From Linum tenue (taxonomy: Eukaryota; Streptophyta; Magnoliopsida; Malpighiales; Linaceae): DNA of 64,000 nucleotides. Shown in pieces: positions 44,661 to 55,210 of this stretch; positions within the stretch are counted from its first letter, which is position 1; each line of letters starts with the position of its first letter. Position numbers and translations under genes: made by a program. The stretch is taken from assembly GCA_946122785.1 (NCBI GenBank), contig CAMGYJ010000005.1, forward strand, positions 66,290,200 through 66,354,199, written 5' to 3'. The notes below the pieces were generated by a model. It did no database searches, had not been told where the DNA came from, and worked only from the letters and a program-made list of their open reading frames with translations.

Positions 44661-44784
44661 ACAAATCTTCATGTTCTCTACTCAACTACTCATGGGTACA
44701 CAAATATGTCAATTTCCAAAGCAAACTCCAAATTTTTCCAATACAATCTCCCCGTCGCGGAGCGCGGGTTTCCTTACTAGTCTA

Positions 44785-44860
44785 ATATAAAAAGTCATCA
44801 CTTTCCTTCTTGCAAAAAAAGAGTTAAATCAAAAGGTTGAGTAAAAAGTAACTTGCAAAC
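44785..44860. repeat. Right flank of the Helitron target
   Basis: Matches 20455-20520 inverted (GTCATCACTTTCCTTCTTGC, GGTTGAGTAAAAAGTAACT) with a few differences. Used above to define the insertion site. Confidence 0.8.
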
Positions 44861-44955
44861 TATGATATTTGGGAGGGAGCTGCTGCACCTTACCGTTAAT
44901 CCCAATGAAAAATGGAAATAACTGAAGTGACCGTTCCGTTCCTCCATCATTGTGA

Positions 44956-45207
44956 TTATAGGTGTCAAAACATGACCCACCCGAGTAACCCGCCCAACCA
45001 ACCCGATCCGCGACCCGCAACCCGATTGGACTAAAAGTCAAAGACCCGCAACCCGCCCGACCCGTAACCCGCTTGACCCGCAACCCGCTTGACCCGCAAC
45101 CCGATTGACCCGAACCCGATTGACCCGCAACCCGCTTGACCCGCAACCCGCTAGACCCGTAACCCGACTAACCCGAACCCGATTAACCCAACCCGAACCC
45201 GCCCGAT
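44956..45207. mobile_element. GACCCGCAACCCG minisatellite element, copy 1
   Basis: Starts TAGGTGTCAAAACATGACCC and ends CCCGCCCGATTGGCAC; between them GACCCGCAACCCG(A/C)TT repeats about 9-10 times. The ends are weakly inverted (GGTGTCAA/TTGGCAC). Open frames across it are only repeat translations. Confidence 0.7.
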
Positions 45208-45584
45208 TGGCACGAATAATACTACATAATATATTTTTGTGCATAAATATTATATGTAGATAATATACATATACTTGCCCTATTATTTTTTCATCTTTCC
45301 CACCAAGAACAAAGGTTTACTTTGTGTTGACAAATAAAAACTGTCATTTAATTGAATCACATAATAGTCTCACTGTCTCGGTAGATAAGTAGAAATCCTA
45401 GGAGGGTTGTCAACATTTTTTACATTTGGTTGATGTATATAAATAATATATATAGATAACACATACATATGAAAAACATGATTGACTTAATTAAGCCAAT
45501 CATATATCAGTACCTAATAATTACAACATTTTTTCTTCCACAAATAATATAACTGGTCACATAACATTGTCAAAATATTAACCT

Positions 45585-45712
45585 AGCATACGAAGATTCA
45601 TAATAGTACATAAGTCATAACTCATACCCTAGCCCCAATAATAAGAAGATACGAAGATTCATAATAGTACATAAGTCATAACTCATACCCTAGCCCCAAT
45701 AATAAGAAGATA
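45585..45712 (+). repeat. About 63-bp tandem duplication
   Basis: ATACGAAGATTCATAATAGT through CCCCAATAATAAGAAG is present twice back to back without visible differences. Confidence 0.9.
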
Positions 45713-45869
45713 CATAATAGTTTGCTTACTAAGTTCTACCATATAAAAAATAGTAGGATACAAATACATAGTTGACATTGTCACATCTTACATACCAACA
45801 ATAAGTTCGAATAAGTTAGAATTGTAACAAGAAAATTGCGTGGAGTAGTTGGCTTCTGTGATGGTCTTG

Positions 45870-46330
45870 CCAATTCAAGGTACAGGGTTCAAAACTTGGC
45901 AGAGGCAGATTTTTTAACATGTTTTTGTTAACTTAATTTTATAGGGTTCAAAACTTGGCAGAGGCAGATTTTTTTACATGTTTTTGTTAACTTAATTAGG
46001 GTTCAAAACTTGGCAGAGGCAGATTTTTTTACATGTTTTTGTTAACTTAATTTTATAGTATAAAATACTTATGGGTATTATACTTTTCTCTTAGTTAATG
46101 TTATGTTTAATATTTTTTACATGTTTTTGTTAACTTAATTTTATAGTATAAAATACTTATGGGTATTATACTTTTCTCTTAGTTAATGTTATGTTTAATA
46201 GTACGTTAATAGTTATAAATATATAAAATTAATTACTTTTACTTATGGATATTATACTTTTCTCTTAGTTAATGTTATGTTTAATAGTACGTTAATAGTT
46301 ATAAATATATAAAATTAATTACTTTCATTA
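45870..46330 (+). repeat. Serial tandem duplications
   Basis: GGGTTCAAAACTTGGCAGAG with its T-rich tail appears three times (about 45887, 45946, 45999). Then a unit of about 95 bp around AAAATACTTATGGGTATTAT twice, then a unit of about 85-90 bp around CTTAGTTAATGTTATG and GTACGTTAATAG twice. Each step reuses part of the previous unit, as in stepwise slippage. The GGTTCAAAACTTGG word resembles a tRNA-type B box, so a SINE seed is possible but unproven. Confidence 0.8.
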
Positions 46331-46374
46331 AATACGGATATTAAACGTGTTATTAAACGGAGTATTTACTAACT

Positions 46375-46725
46375 ATGATGTATAAGGTATACGGTGGTGG
46401 ACTCGTGGTTTAGAGTTCGAAAGATTAGGATTTAGGACGTATGTTCTTCTCAATAACTGAATACAAAAGTGACTTAACTAACATTCTTCACATATCATAC
46501 GTTATAATTTATACTTTATACCAACAATTTCATAACACATAACTATAGTTCATGGTTTAAGGTTAGTGTATAAGGTATACGGTAGTGGACTCGTGGTTTA
46601 GAGTTTGTACTCATAAGACGTATGTTCTTCTCAATAACCGAATATAAAATTGACTGAACTTACATTTCGCACATAACATACGTTATAGCTTATACTAACA
46701 ATTTCATAACATATAACTATAGTAT
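46375..46725 (+). repeat. About 190-bp diverged tandem duplication
   Basis: TATAAGGTATACGGT, GGACTCGTGGTTTAGAGTT, CGTATGTTCTTCTCAATAAC and CAATTTCATAACA occur in the same order twice, with roughly 10-15 percent differences. Confidence 0.8.
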
Positions 46726-46763
46726 AGGGTATAGGGTTTAGGGTTAGGGTTTAGTATAGGGTA

Positions 46764-46795
<32 letters not shown>

Positions 46796-46797
46796 TA
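46723..46797 (+). repeat. Telomere-like TTTAGGG/TTAGGG tract
   Basis: Mixed TTTAGGG, TTAGGG and TATAGGG units, about ten in 75 bases, in an interior location. The plant telomere unit is TTTAGGG. Confidence 0.85.
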
Positions 46798-47364
46798 TTC
46801 ATGGTTATGCTTTATGTTGGATATTTTGATTTTTATAGTTTATTAATTAATTTGATTTTAACAATTAGTTTAACTTGTGAATGTACATCTTAAATATATC
46901 ATATTCAAATGACATTCCGACCAACGAATCGAACAACAAACTAGTTAATCGGTATATTTTTTGAATGCAACTTGAGAATACAACTTGGAAATTTTTTGAA
47001 TGCAACATTCAAAACCCCCTAAATATTTGCTCAAAAATTCCCTTGCAAACCTATTTTTAAAAAAAATCCCTCCCATAAACCCCCCTTCCCCCCAATATTT
47101 GATCAAAAATTGAAAATTCCCTCCCACCTCCCCAAATATTTGATCCAAAATTGAATTTTCCCCCCATCCCAACCTAATTTTTCGTGAATTTTTTTTTTAT
47201 TAACAATATATATTTTTTAATCAATTGAGACGAAAAAATATCTGTCTGATCGAATAAAAAAAAACGTAAGAAAGAAAGTAAACACAAAAATCAGTCTTCG
47301 CCTTCTCTCTCTATCTCGGCCACTTTCCCTAATTCCCTTATCCTTTCTGCGCCTCTCTCTCAAA

Positions 47365-47392
47365 CTAGCTTTTGATCCGGCCCGTTGGCCGG
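47365..47392 (-). mobile_element. Helitron 3' end (minus orientation)
   Basis: On the minus strand the perfect hairpin CCGGCCAACGGGCCGG (47377-47392) is followed by ATCAAAAGCTAG and then T, the structure of a Helitron 3' end. The element would extend to higher coordinates; I could not place its TC end. Confidence 0.6.
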
Positions 47393-47775
47393 ATTACTTT
47401 AAATTATCAACTCATGGAACGGGAGAGCATATATTTTGTGGGAATTGTAGATTCAAAATGTTAATAAAATATTAATATATTATTTTTTTAAAAAATTATT
47501 AAATATATACTACCAAATTTTAGACATATATTTACATCCAGATCGAGAAGAAAATAACAAATTTTCATAGACCATACTAACAATTTGTTATCAATTTTAT
47601 ACTTAAAATTATATAAATTCAATAGGTTTTTTAAATTTTATTTATAAAAAATACTCATATTCTCTCCCCGCCTCAAACTCTAGGTTTTTACCAAATGACA
47701 TCCTACTACTCTACCTCACGGTCTTACTATTTCTCATCATCTTCCCGTTATTTGATTTGGACTGCCTGATGAAAT

Positions 47776-48112
47776 ACTAAATTTCAACCAACTACTACTA
47801 ATAGCAAAAGATATAACTAATACTAAACTCTTCAATCGTAAGAGTATATCGTAAACAGTAAACCTAAACCCAATATACTAAAACAGATTGACCTTGCAAA
47901 CAATAAACCTCAAACCTAATTAATACTTAGCCTCAACCTCTTAATTTCAAACTTATACTAAATTTCAACCAACTACCACTAATACCCAAAGATATTACTA
48001 ATACCAAGCTCTTCAACAGTATGATTACATCATAAACAATAAACCTAAACCCAATATACTTAAACAGATTGACCTTGCAAACAATAAACCTCAATTTAAT
48101 TATAGCCCCCTA
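47776..48112 (+). repeat. About 180-bp tandem duplication
   Basis: ACTAAATTTCAACCAACTAC, AACCTAAACCCAATATACT and ACAGATTGACCTTGCAAACA occur twice in the same order, with small differences. AT-rich, no ORF. Confidence 0.85.
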
Positions 48113-50182
48113 TAATATTTTTTTTTAGGAAATTATAGTAGCTCCATATACTCATAGCATAAGAAAACATAGGGTTTTCCTAACACCATAAACTCTAAAC
48201 TCCAAAATAATCAACAAAATTGGAGTGATCAAATATAGTTAAGATAATGTTTAATTTTATTAATTCATATGTGAACTTAGAAGTTAAATATGTTTCTTTA
48301 CATGATTCTACATCTAAAATTTTTATCATAAAAAATGTGAACACGCTAAAAGTAAAGTAAACAAAACAATGTCTAATATGTACACAATATTTGTCTCTCA
48401 ACCACAATATCATTAACTATATGCATTCACTTTCAATATTTGAACGGAGCATTAAACTCTAATATCATGCACCAAATATCATGCATAGACTGATAGTAAG
48501 CACCTAGTTTAAAATAAAACTAAAAAAAATTATAAAAAAAATGCACCAAAGACTATTGATAAATTTGTAATATTAAATATTTGAGGGAGCAAAAAAGTAG
48601 GCGTTATGGTTCTGGACAGAGGAGGTCCCAATTTGTTTGGTAGAAGAGAATATAGATCAATCAAAAAGAACAAAAGGAAAAAAAAAAAAAGAATAATACA
48701 ATTTCATACCTGCGTGTGTGAGACTACACTTGTGGAGGCCATATCGCCGCCGCCGGTGATGTTGAAGTTGCACTGTGGCCACCACTCGGGTGCCCCGCTA
48801 CTGCTCAACTTCTTGCCGCCACCGTCGCTCGGATGCACAACACAGGTGACGTTGGAGTTATTCCCACCGTCGCCCAGTCCGAAATTTTATACAGCTTTGC
48901 TTACCTGTTGGGCGTTGGCGGCTGTAATTTGTTTGAAGGCACTAACCAACGCCGTTGCTGACCGAACTTCTCTCTAGCTTGGCCGATCAGTTGATGCCCG
49001 ACGGATGGAAAGTGGAAATCATCATCTGTTATTTGGTTAATGATTGCTCTGAGCCCACAATGGGCGGAGATACATGCGAGCCAAACAATAATTGTGACAT
49101 GTCATTTGGGCTTTATTAATGGGCCCAACAAGGTGGATGCCGGCAAACGCACTGATGCATTTGGGCGGGAAGTGGGAAAATTAAGAGAATAAAATGACTA
49201 TATTACCCCTGACGAAAATTAAGGGGAGAGCAGCATTTTTTGAATGGAGAAAATGTTGTAAAACTCCAGCATTAATTAATCTCTAGACTCTAGATCTCAA
49301 TCAGGAACAAAAAACCCTCCCTCCTCCTTCTCCTTACCCTCCGCCGCCTCGTTGTCGTCGCCGTTGAAATCAAGAAGCAGAGGAAGCGGAAGAAGACCAA
49401 TAAGCAGAGGAAGCAGCAGTCGCGGGTCGGCGTGGTTGCGGCGGAAGAGGCTGGGTTTTTCCCCTCGTCATTCTCAGGTACGTGTCTCTCTCCGTGAATC
49501 TGTTCGTCTTCTATCTTTGATCGTCGGTGATGTCGTTCTTTTTCTCTCCGGCAATAGTCCAACTTCTTCCTTCTGAGCAAGTTCACTTCTCCAATCTTAT
49601 TAAGTGTGAGATCTCTCGAAGAGGAAATGTTATAATTGAAGAAAAAACGTGAGATCTCTCCAATTCCATCAAATTCACAAGGCGACGCTTCCTTCTATTG
49701 GCAAGGGAGCCATCTGCACGCATATGTGATTTTTTATTTTGTCCATAGTATTTTTCATCACTTCCCCTGCATCTATGTTCAAGTTATTCCATTTGCTTAC
49801 AATTCGAGAATAGAATTAGATTTGGGTTGGATACAAGCTTATGTACAAACTGTTTAGTTATTACCCTGCACATCTGTTGTTTTGAGAATCTTTCTTTTCT
49901 GCCATTTTGAAATTGAGTTGTTGGGTCTCAACTCTCAACTATCAAGACTCAAGAGATTGTTTCATTGGTTTATGATCAAGCAAGTTGTCAGCTTTTTAAT
50001 TTCTTATGTTGGTTTTGTAACCTTAATGAATCCTTTGCAACATCAAACTTGTTTATGATATATTGAAGAAAATCTAGTCACTCATTTGTTTAATAATGTA
50101 TCTTCATGTTTTTTTTCATTTCAATATAGTGATCGATGAGTTTTTTTAAATTAGTGTAGTAACTAATTATTAAAAAAACTCG
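48113..50182. other. Intergenic; GC-rich islands without a recognised gene
   Basis: Two GC-richer stretches stand out, 48720-49010 and 49310-49480. Both look like exon or 5' UTR pieces (the second ends at TCTCAG/GTACGT, a good donor on the plus strand), but neither gives a protein I recognise. The rest is AT-rich. Confidence 0.3.
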
Positions 50183-50189
50183 ATGGTTT

Positions 50190-50455
50190 GGACCGAACAA
50201 TCCGCAACCCGACCTGTTATAACCCGCAATCCGATCAACCCGAACCCGATTGATCCGCAACCCGATCAACCCGTAACCCGATCGACCCGCAACCCGATCA
50301 ACCCGAACCCGATCAACCCGCAGCCCAATCAACCCGCAACCCGATCAACCCGCAACCCTATCAACCTGAACCCGCTTGACCCGCAACCCGCTTGACCCGC
50401 AACCCGATTAACCCGCAACCCGACTGAACCCGACCCGAACCCGCCCGATTGACAC
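50190..50455. mobile_element. GACCCGCAACCCG minisatellite element, copy 2
   Basis: About twelve AACCCGATCAACCCGCAACC-type units end at CCCGCCCGATTGACACCTA, the same end as copy 1. The left end is less clear, near GGACCGAACAATCCGC. Confidence 0.7.
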
Positions 50456-50812
50456 CTATAATTGTGATTGGTAATTAAAAAATGAAATTAATGGTAGCCC
50501 AATCAAGAAGCGCCACCTGGTCTGGCAGCAGCTACGGGCTGCAACCCAGGTTGCTGCCAAGTATTGCCCATTAATTCTTTAGCTAATTGGGTAGCACGAA
50601 ATGCTCATTTTGAATGTCTACCCACCGATTGGATTATTGTGGCTAAATTAATCACTCTTTTGTTGTAATGCTTCACTAAATCGGATGAAATAAAAGAGAA
50701 TTCTTATTGTCAACAAAAAATGAGGCACCATTAAAACCTCCAAATTTCTTTCAACTAAAGGAAAAAAATTCCATGCATTTGCACACAAAATATGTATCCA
50801 ATCACACCATTC

Positions 50813-53146
50813 TTACTTGCCACCAGAAGTTGGCGCAACAACAATCGGACTCCTCACATTATACTTCCCACTTTCTTCAACCCAAACAATCGAACCATGC
50901 GAAACCATCCCTTCACCATCACTCGCGTACGTTATATCCACGTAGTAATCTCGCCGCTCGTTTTTCTTCCCAAACACCAAACTCTGCGGCCACACCGCCA
51001 CTTTCGTGCCCATCGGCGCAGTCACTTTTACTTCATACCTAGTCCTTCCGTCACCCACATTCGTCACCACCCTCCGAAACCTGTGCGTCAACATCGCTCC
51101 GGTAGTCACATTCTTATCGTAGAACGCCACGAACGACGGGTAGTTCAGATCGAGCGACGAGGAGTTTGCACAGTCGTACATGTTCGATCTCGTGATGGTC
51201 ATAATCTGATTCCTCGTAAAATTCATCGAACACAACAGAGAAACGTAGTCCTGTGGAGTCACATCGTAGACTAGGCCGGGGTCCATGGCTAGATTCGGGA
51301 CTATATGGCCCGCTCCCATAGCGAGAGGAGACGCGGCCGTGAAATTTCGGCCCACGTCCTTGATAGGCATCATAGAACTGTCCAGCTCAGTTGTCGTCGT
51401 CATCATGGCCGATCTGATAGCTGCATGGCTCCATTCAGGATGTGCTCCTCTCAGGAGCGCAGCCACGCCAGAAGCGTGAGGGCACGCCATCGACGTGCCA
51501 GAGATCAGATTGAACCCTTCACTGGACAGTAAATTATTCGTACCGACCGCGGCTGTGTAGTCATCTGGGATCCAGGAAGCCAACACAAGGCTTCCTGGAG
51601 CCATGACGTCGGGCTTTAGAACCGCGGGGCAGTTCGGAGAAGGACCACGAGACGTGTAGTCGGTTACCGAAGGAGCCACCTCTTTCCCCGTCACAGTCTG
51701 TCGAAATTTGATTGCAGCAATAGGGTTGTCGCTACTGTTCATGTAATGGATGACTGTAGCGAACTCCGTCGCGGAAATTAGCACGCCTGGACAGCTCATG
51801 AACTCAAATTCGACCGGGGAAGGATCTTTAGAGACAAAGACCGCGCCGGCGAGATTTGTCACGCTGGAGATGGCGCGCATTTGGAAGTCTAGAAACCCCG
51901 TGTCCTCGCAGACAATAATAGCACGTGGAGCCTGCGAGAGCAACTCGAGAGAGTCGCATTTAGAGAGCGTCTTGTTGTAGATTAGGGTTTCATTCTTAAC
52001 CCATGCATCCAGCGGAAACATGCTCCTCCCGACTATGACGCGTTGTTGTTCTCTGTCGTTACTACTCCCTAGGGTCAAACTCGCGGCAAAAGTGCGGTCA
52101 AAGTTGCCCGCTGCGACGGTTAGCATCCAGGGAATTCCATTATGCAGTGGAATTCCTCTAGGCTCGCCGTTGCCGGCAGAGGAGGAGACCAGAATCTCCT
52201 TCTCCATCGCACCAAACGAGGCGATCGCGACAGGATCCTCGTACAACGGGACGCCGTCAAACCCCATGGAGATGGAGATGATGTCGACTCCATCCGCCAC
52301 TGCTTGGTCCATTCCGGCTAGCACGTCCGATGCGTAGCGTCCCTCGTCCCATATCACCTTGTACATGGCCACCCTGGCTCGAGGCGCCATGCCTCGAGCC
52401 ACGCCATCAGCGTAGCCGAAGAAGGATGCACCTTCCACGTAGTTTCCGGCCGCGGTGGAGGTGGTGTGAGTCCCGTGTCCTATGGTGTCTCGAGCCGAGT
52501 TCATGGTCAGGGTTGCATTCGGGTTGGCAGCTTTGACCCCTTTGTTGAAGTATCTAGCCCCAATAAGCTTGGAGTTGCATAGGGAAGAGTTGAAGTCTTG
52601 TCCCTCCTGGCAAGTCCCTTTCCACTTGGATGGGAGCTTGGAGGTGTACATCATTCCGTGGTCGCTGAAACTTGGACTTTCCGGCCAGATTCCGGTGTCG
52701 ATTACACCGATTATCACGTCTTGGCCGAATTTTGAGGCCGGCCAGAGGCCGGTTGATGGGTTGAGAGACATGAACTCGGGAGTGTAAGTGGTGTCCATCG
52801 TGACGAGTTTGTCTTTGTAGGCTGAAAGAAAGCCAGGTAGGTTTTGGAGGGTTTGGAGTTCTTGCTGGGATAAAACAGCGCTGAACCCATGGAGGGCGTT
52901 TCCGTAGGAGTACAAGAAGGAATTTTCGAGGGACGAGAAGTGATGTCGCTTGTCGGAAGCGACGGTGCTTGTCGAGGATTTGGCGACGGAGACGATTGAG
53001 GAGTGCCATTGTTGATGGGTGGTGAAGTGTTCTGGACGTGAGGATGGGTCTAGGTGGACGATGTAGGTGGAGAAGTCGTCGGTTATTGGTGTTGAAGTGA
53101 CATGGAAACTGAACACGAGAAGAAGAAGGGAGCAAAGATGAAACAT
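50813..53146 (-). CDS. Subtilisin-like serine protease (SBT), gene 2
   Basis: Intact single exon, 777 residues. The ATG at 53146 is followed by a hydrophobic signal peptide (1-18), so the protein should enter the secretory pathway and act in the cell wall. I9 prodomain about 25-115 (F-S-T-Y-I-V-H-L-D at 25-33); catalytic Asp150 (V-I-D-T-G), His224 (G-H-G-T-H), oxyanion Asn326 (S-S-A-G-N), Ser552 (G-T-S-M-A-C-P-H). A protease-associated domain lies between His and Ser, and an Fn3-like tail at about 660-777 ends V-A-P-T-S-G-G-K. The length and the signature G-L-W-P-A-S and P-L-Y-E-D-P fit tomato SBT3-like enzymes. A TATA box lies about 75 bases upstream. Substrate unknown. Confidence 0.95.
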   Translation of the reverse strand: MFHLCSLLLLVFSFHVTSTPITDDFSTYIVHLDPSSRPEHFTTHQQWHSSIVSVAKSSTSTVASDKRHHFSSLENSFLYSYGNALHGFSAVLSQQELQTLQNLPGFLSAYKDKLVTMDTTYTPEFMSLNPSTGLWPASKFGQDVIIGVIDTGIWPESPSFSDHGMMYTSKLPSKWKGTCQEGQDFNSSLCNSKLIGARYFNKGVKAANPNATLTMNSARDTIGHGTHTTSTAAGNYVEGASFFGYADGVARGMAPRARVAMYKVIWDEGRYASDVLAGMDQAVADGVDIISISMGFDGVPLYEDPVAIASFGAMEKEILVSSSAGNGEPRGIPLHNGIPWMLTVAAGNFDRTFAASLTLGSSNDREQQRVIVGRSMFPLDAWVKNETLIYNKTLSKCDSLELLSQAPRAIIVCEDTGFLDFQMRAISSVTNLAGAVFVSKDPSPVEFEFMSCPGVLISATEFATVIHYMNSSDNPIAAIKFRQTVTGKEVAPSVTDYTSRGPSPNCPAVLKPDVMAPGSLVLASWIPDDYTAAVGTNNLLSSEGFNLISGTSMACPHASGVAALLRGAHPEWSHAAIRSAMMTTTTELDSSMMPIKDVGRNFTAASPLAMGAGHIVPNLAMDPGLVYDVTPQDYVSLLCSMNFTRNQIMTITRSNMYDCANSSSLDLNYPSFVAFYDKNVTTGAMLTHRFRRVVTNVGDGRTRYEVKVTAPMGTKVAVWPQSLVFGKKNERRDYYVDITYASDGEGMVSHGSIVWVEESGKYNVRSPIVVAPTSGGK

Positions 53147-53220
53147 TGTTTTTTCCTCTTTTTTGGTGGAAGTAGTTGGTGAAGGGGATTGGTGCTTTTA
53201 CACGAGCATGCCTTTCGTCC

Positions 53221-53228
53221 TATATATA
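53221..53228 (-). promoter_or_regulatory. TATA box of subtilase gene 2
   Basis: TATATATA on the minus strand, about 75 bases before the ATG. The surrounding GGACGAAAGG resembles the gene 1 promoter. Confidence 0.6.
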
Positions 53229-53449
53229 CAAGATGTACGTTAATGAACTATTAGAAGAATCCAAATTGCATACACTGGGTTTGATCGATCGGCTGGTTGT
53301 GTCGTCTTAGGAACAACACAACTTGTACTTGGTAACTTGGGGGTTTTGTCCGCCAGAATAAAATGTCTCTGTCTCCGTTTCTGCTTAATCGGCAACCAGC
53401 CGGCTTTCATTAAGCATATCATGTCTCTGTTTGTGACATTTTTTTCTTC

Positions 53450-53670
53450 AAGTGTGTTGTAACGATTGACAATGCAAGTTTTGTTCCAATTAATCAACAC
53501 CTTTTATGGTTTCTCTCACCACGGCTTGTCGTACTACATTGGAAACTCAAATAGTTCTGCAAATCCTAAGCTTACAACATTATTGTTGTCACTGATTTGT
53601 AGGGATTAGACTTGGTTGGTAATTATCCATAGGTGTATAACTATGAATTATCATTCTATCATTTAAAATA
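53450..53670. repeat. Upstream block of subtilase gene 2
   Basis: Matches 16186-16400 and 5133-5315. It is cut after ATTTAAAATA by the MITE at 53671 and resumes at 54452. Confidence 0.8.
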
Positions 53671-54451
53671 GAGCTAATACCATTAGGAAACCTAAACTAT
53701 CAAGAATGTGTCATTTGTGCCCAATCTATAATAGTTGTGTGTCACTTATATCCTGACGATTTCATTGACCGTTATAGATGACGGTTGACCAGACTGAAGT
53801 CAACTTTAACATTGACTTTTGTTGACGTGACAACCATATAGATGCCACATCAAGTTTTTAATTTAAAACTAAATCAAAATTAATATAGGAAAATTATAAA
53901 ATAAAAAATAATTAAGTTTTCAATTCCTCCATAATACAACCTTTTTCTCCAGATAGTTGTGTGTCACTTATATCCTGATCGTATGACGAGTTGGAGGTAT
54001 TGGAGTTTCCTTCCCGCCGGGGTATTTGGCTCCGGGAAGTTGACGAAAACGATGGTTCCTTCATTCGTGGGAGAATCACATCGAAAGATTTTGATTGGAT
54101 TGGTTAGATGGAGGGAAGGGGATGTTCGACTTGGATCTGTTCGGCGGAGGTAAGGGGATATTCGGCGGAGGGAAGGGGAACAGATTAGTCATTAGTTTAG
54201 AGATCCGTTTTACTTTTTTATTTTTGTAATTATCTTTTTTCTTAGTTTATTCATTTATATGGACAATAATTAATATTATAAATTCCACTTCAGATGCTAT
54301 ATCAGTGCTGACTAGATTTTTAATAAAAAATTAACGGTCAACGCGGTCAACTCTAATGAAAAAATAGTTTAGGACACAAATATCATATTAGATAATTTAG
54401 GACACAAGTGACACATTCTTGATAGTTTGGGTTTCCTAGTGGTATTTGCCC
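53671..54451. mobile_element. Mutator-like MITE with 9-bp TSD
   Basis: Left GAGCTAATACCATTAGGAAA and right, reversed, GGGCAAATACCACTAGGAAA, then both CCTAAACTATCAAGAATGTG-like, form TIRs of over 40 bp. The 9-bp repeat TTTAAAATA flanks it exactly (53662-53670, 54452-54460). The empty site exists at about 6782 and 8762. Internal DNA has no credible gene. 9-bp duplications and long TIRs mark Mutator-like elements. Confidence 0.9.
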
Positions 54452-54688
54452 TTTAAAATATAATGAAGTGTTTGTAAAACCGTATCATATTGACGGTCCG
54501 ACCGGAAAAACATCATACGAAACCTTAACCGGTAGTAGGTTTTAGCGATATTTGATGGTTGAACTCTGATTAAAATACGATTTCAGCACAAAATATCTTA
54601 CCGCGCTGAATTTTTCAGTACAACCTCTGATACGATTTCGTAATTCTCAATATATCTTATTAGAATATATAAAGCATAAGTAAATTTA
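54452..54688. repeat. Upstream block of gene 2, distal part
   Basis: Matches 6782-7027 (GAACTCTGATTAAAA, AAAATATCTTACC, CTCAATATAT). A more diverged relative occurs near 61740-61885 (GATGGTCCGACTAG, TTGAACCAAGGTAAAA). Confidence 0.75.
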
Positions 54689-55210
54689 AGGGTTCAGTGG
54701 CAGTGGTGAATCCACGACATGGTGCACTAGGCCGCATTTGAATAGAAAATTAGTTATCATAAACAAAAATATATGATATTATAGTTTTCATTACATTGTC
54801 AATTGTACATGACACTATTTTAATTTAGCTAATTCATCAACAATGGAGTCTTCAATCCATACCAATAATATACTCTCTCTAAAAAATAGTTAAGCAATCA
54901 GCAAGAAATTCATTCCTCATTTTGTTGTGCAAAGAAGTTATCACATGTTTCATTGCTGAAAATGTTCTCTTCGTAGTAGACTTTCAAATGAGCTAGGTCA
55001 ACACTAGACGAATCAATCGACAAGTCAATTTGTATTGTGTGTCCATCTCTTCTTCCAACGGCTTCTCTAGTAATTTGCAAGGAAAAAACTTCCTATTCCT
55101 GACTATAAACCACATAAGCAACATAATATCATAGCTCATTGTTGAAAGAATGCATCTACCTAATAGTCTTCAAAGTCATGAGGATAAACTCTTCAACAAG
55201 TTTGTAAATA
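54689..55210 (-). pseudogene. hAT transposase C-terminal fragment (HAT dimerisation region)
   Basis: On the minus strand, R-L-I-R-L-V-L-T is followed after stops by R-T-F-S-A-M-K-H-V-I-T-S-L, then N-K-M-R-N-E-F-L-A-D-C-L and D-S-I-V-D-E-L-A-K-L-K. This is the C-terminal dimerisation block of TTF/DUF4371-type hAT transposases. Several stops and frameshifts break it. The end matches the shorter remnant at 7028-7230, so the hAT insertion predates duplication of the block. Confidence 0.75.

Larger units (their letters stand above)
32499..44780 (+). mobile_element. Large non-autonomous Helitron (12.3 kb)
   Basis: The 5' end is TCTTTAAAAGAAC after A (32498). The 3' end is the GC hairpin CCCGTCGCGGAGCGCGGG (44751-44768), then TTTCCTTACTAG, followed by T (44781). 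That is the TC...CTRR structure and A/T target of Helitrons. Sequence on either side of these borders joins to match the continuous repeat at 20455-20580 (inverted). No Rep/helicase ORF is present. The interior is T-rich with GT-AG-like signals and module repeats, plus a 2.1-kb nested element. The 5' border is inferred from the empty-site match, so a composite origin cannot be ruled out. Confidence 0.65.

Noticed and set aside
44829..45244. Gly/Arg/Val repeat proteins on the minus strand
   Set aside because: Pure translation of the GACCCGCAACCCG minisatellite.
45840..45920. tRNA gene
   Set aside because: GGTTCAAAACTTGG resembles a B box, but no cloverleaf or A box can be built; at best a degenerate SINE piece.
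44956..50455. One 5.5-kb element bounded by the two CCCG minisatellites
   Set aside because: Copy 1 has both a left and a right end of its own within 250 bp, so two small elements are the simpler reading.
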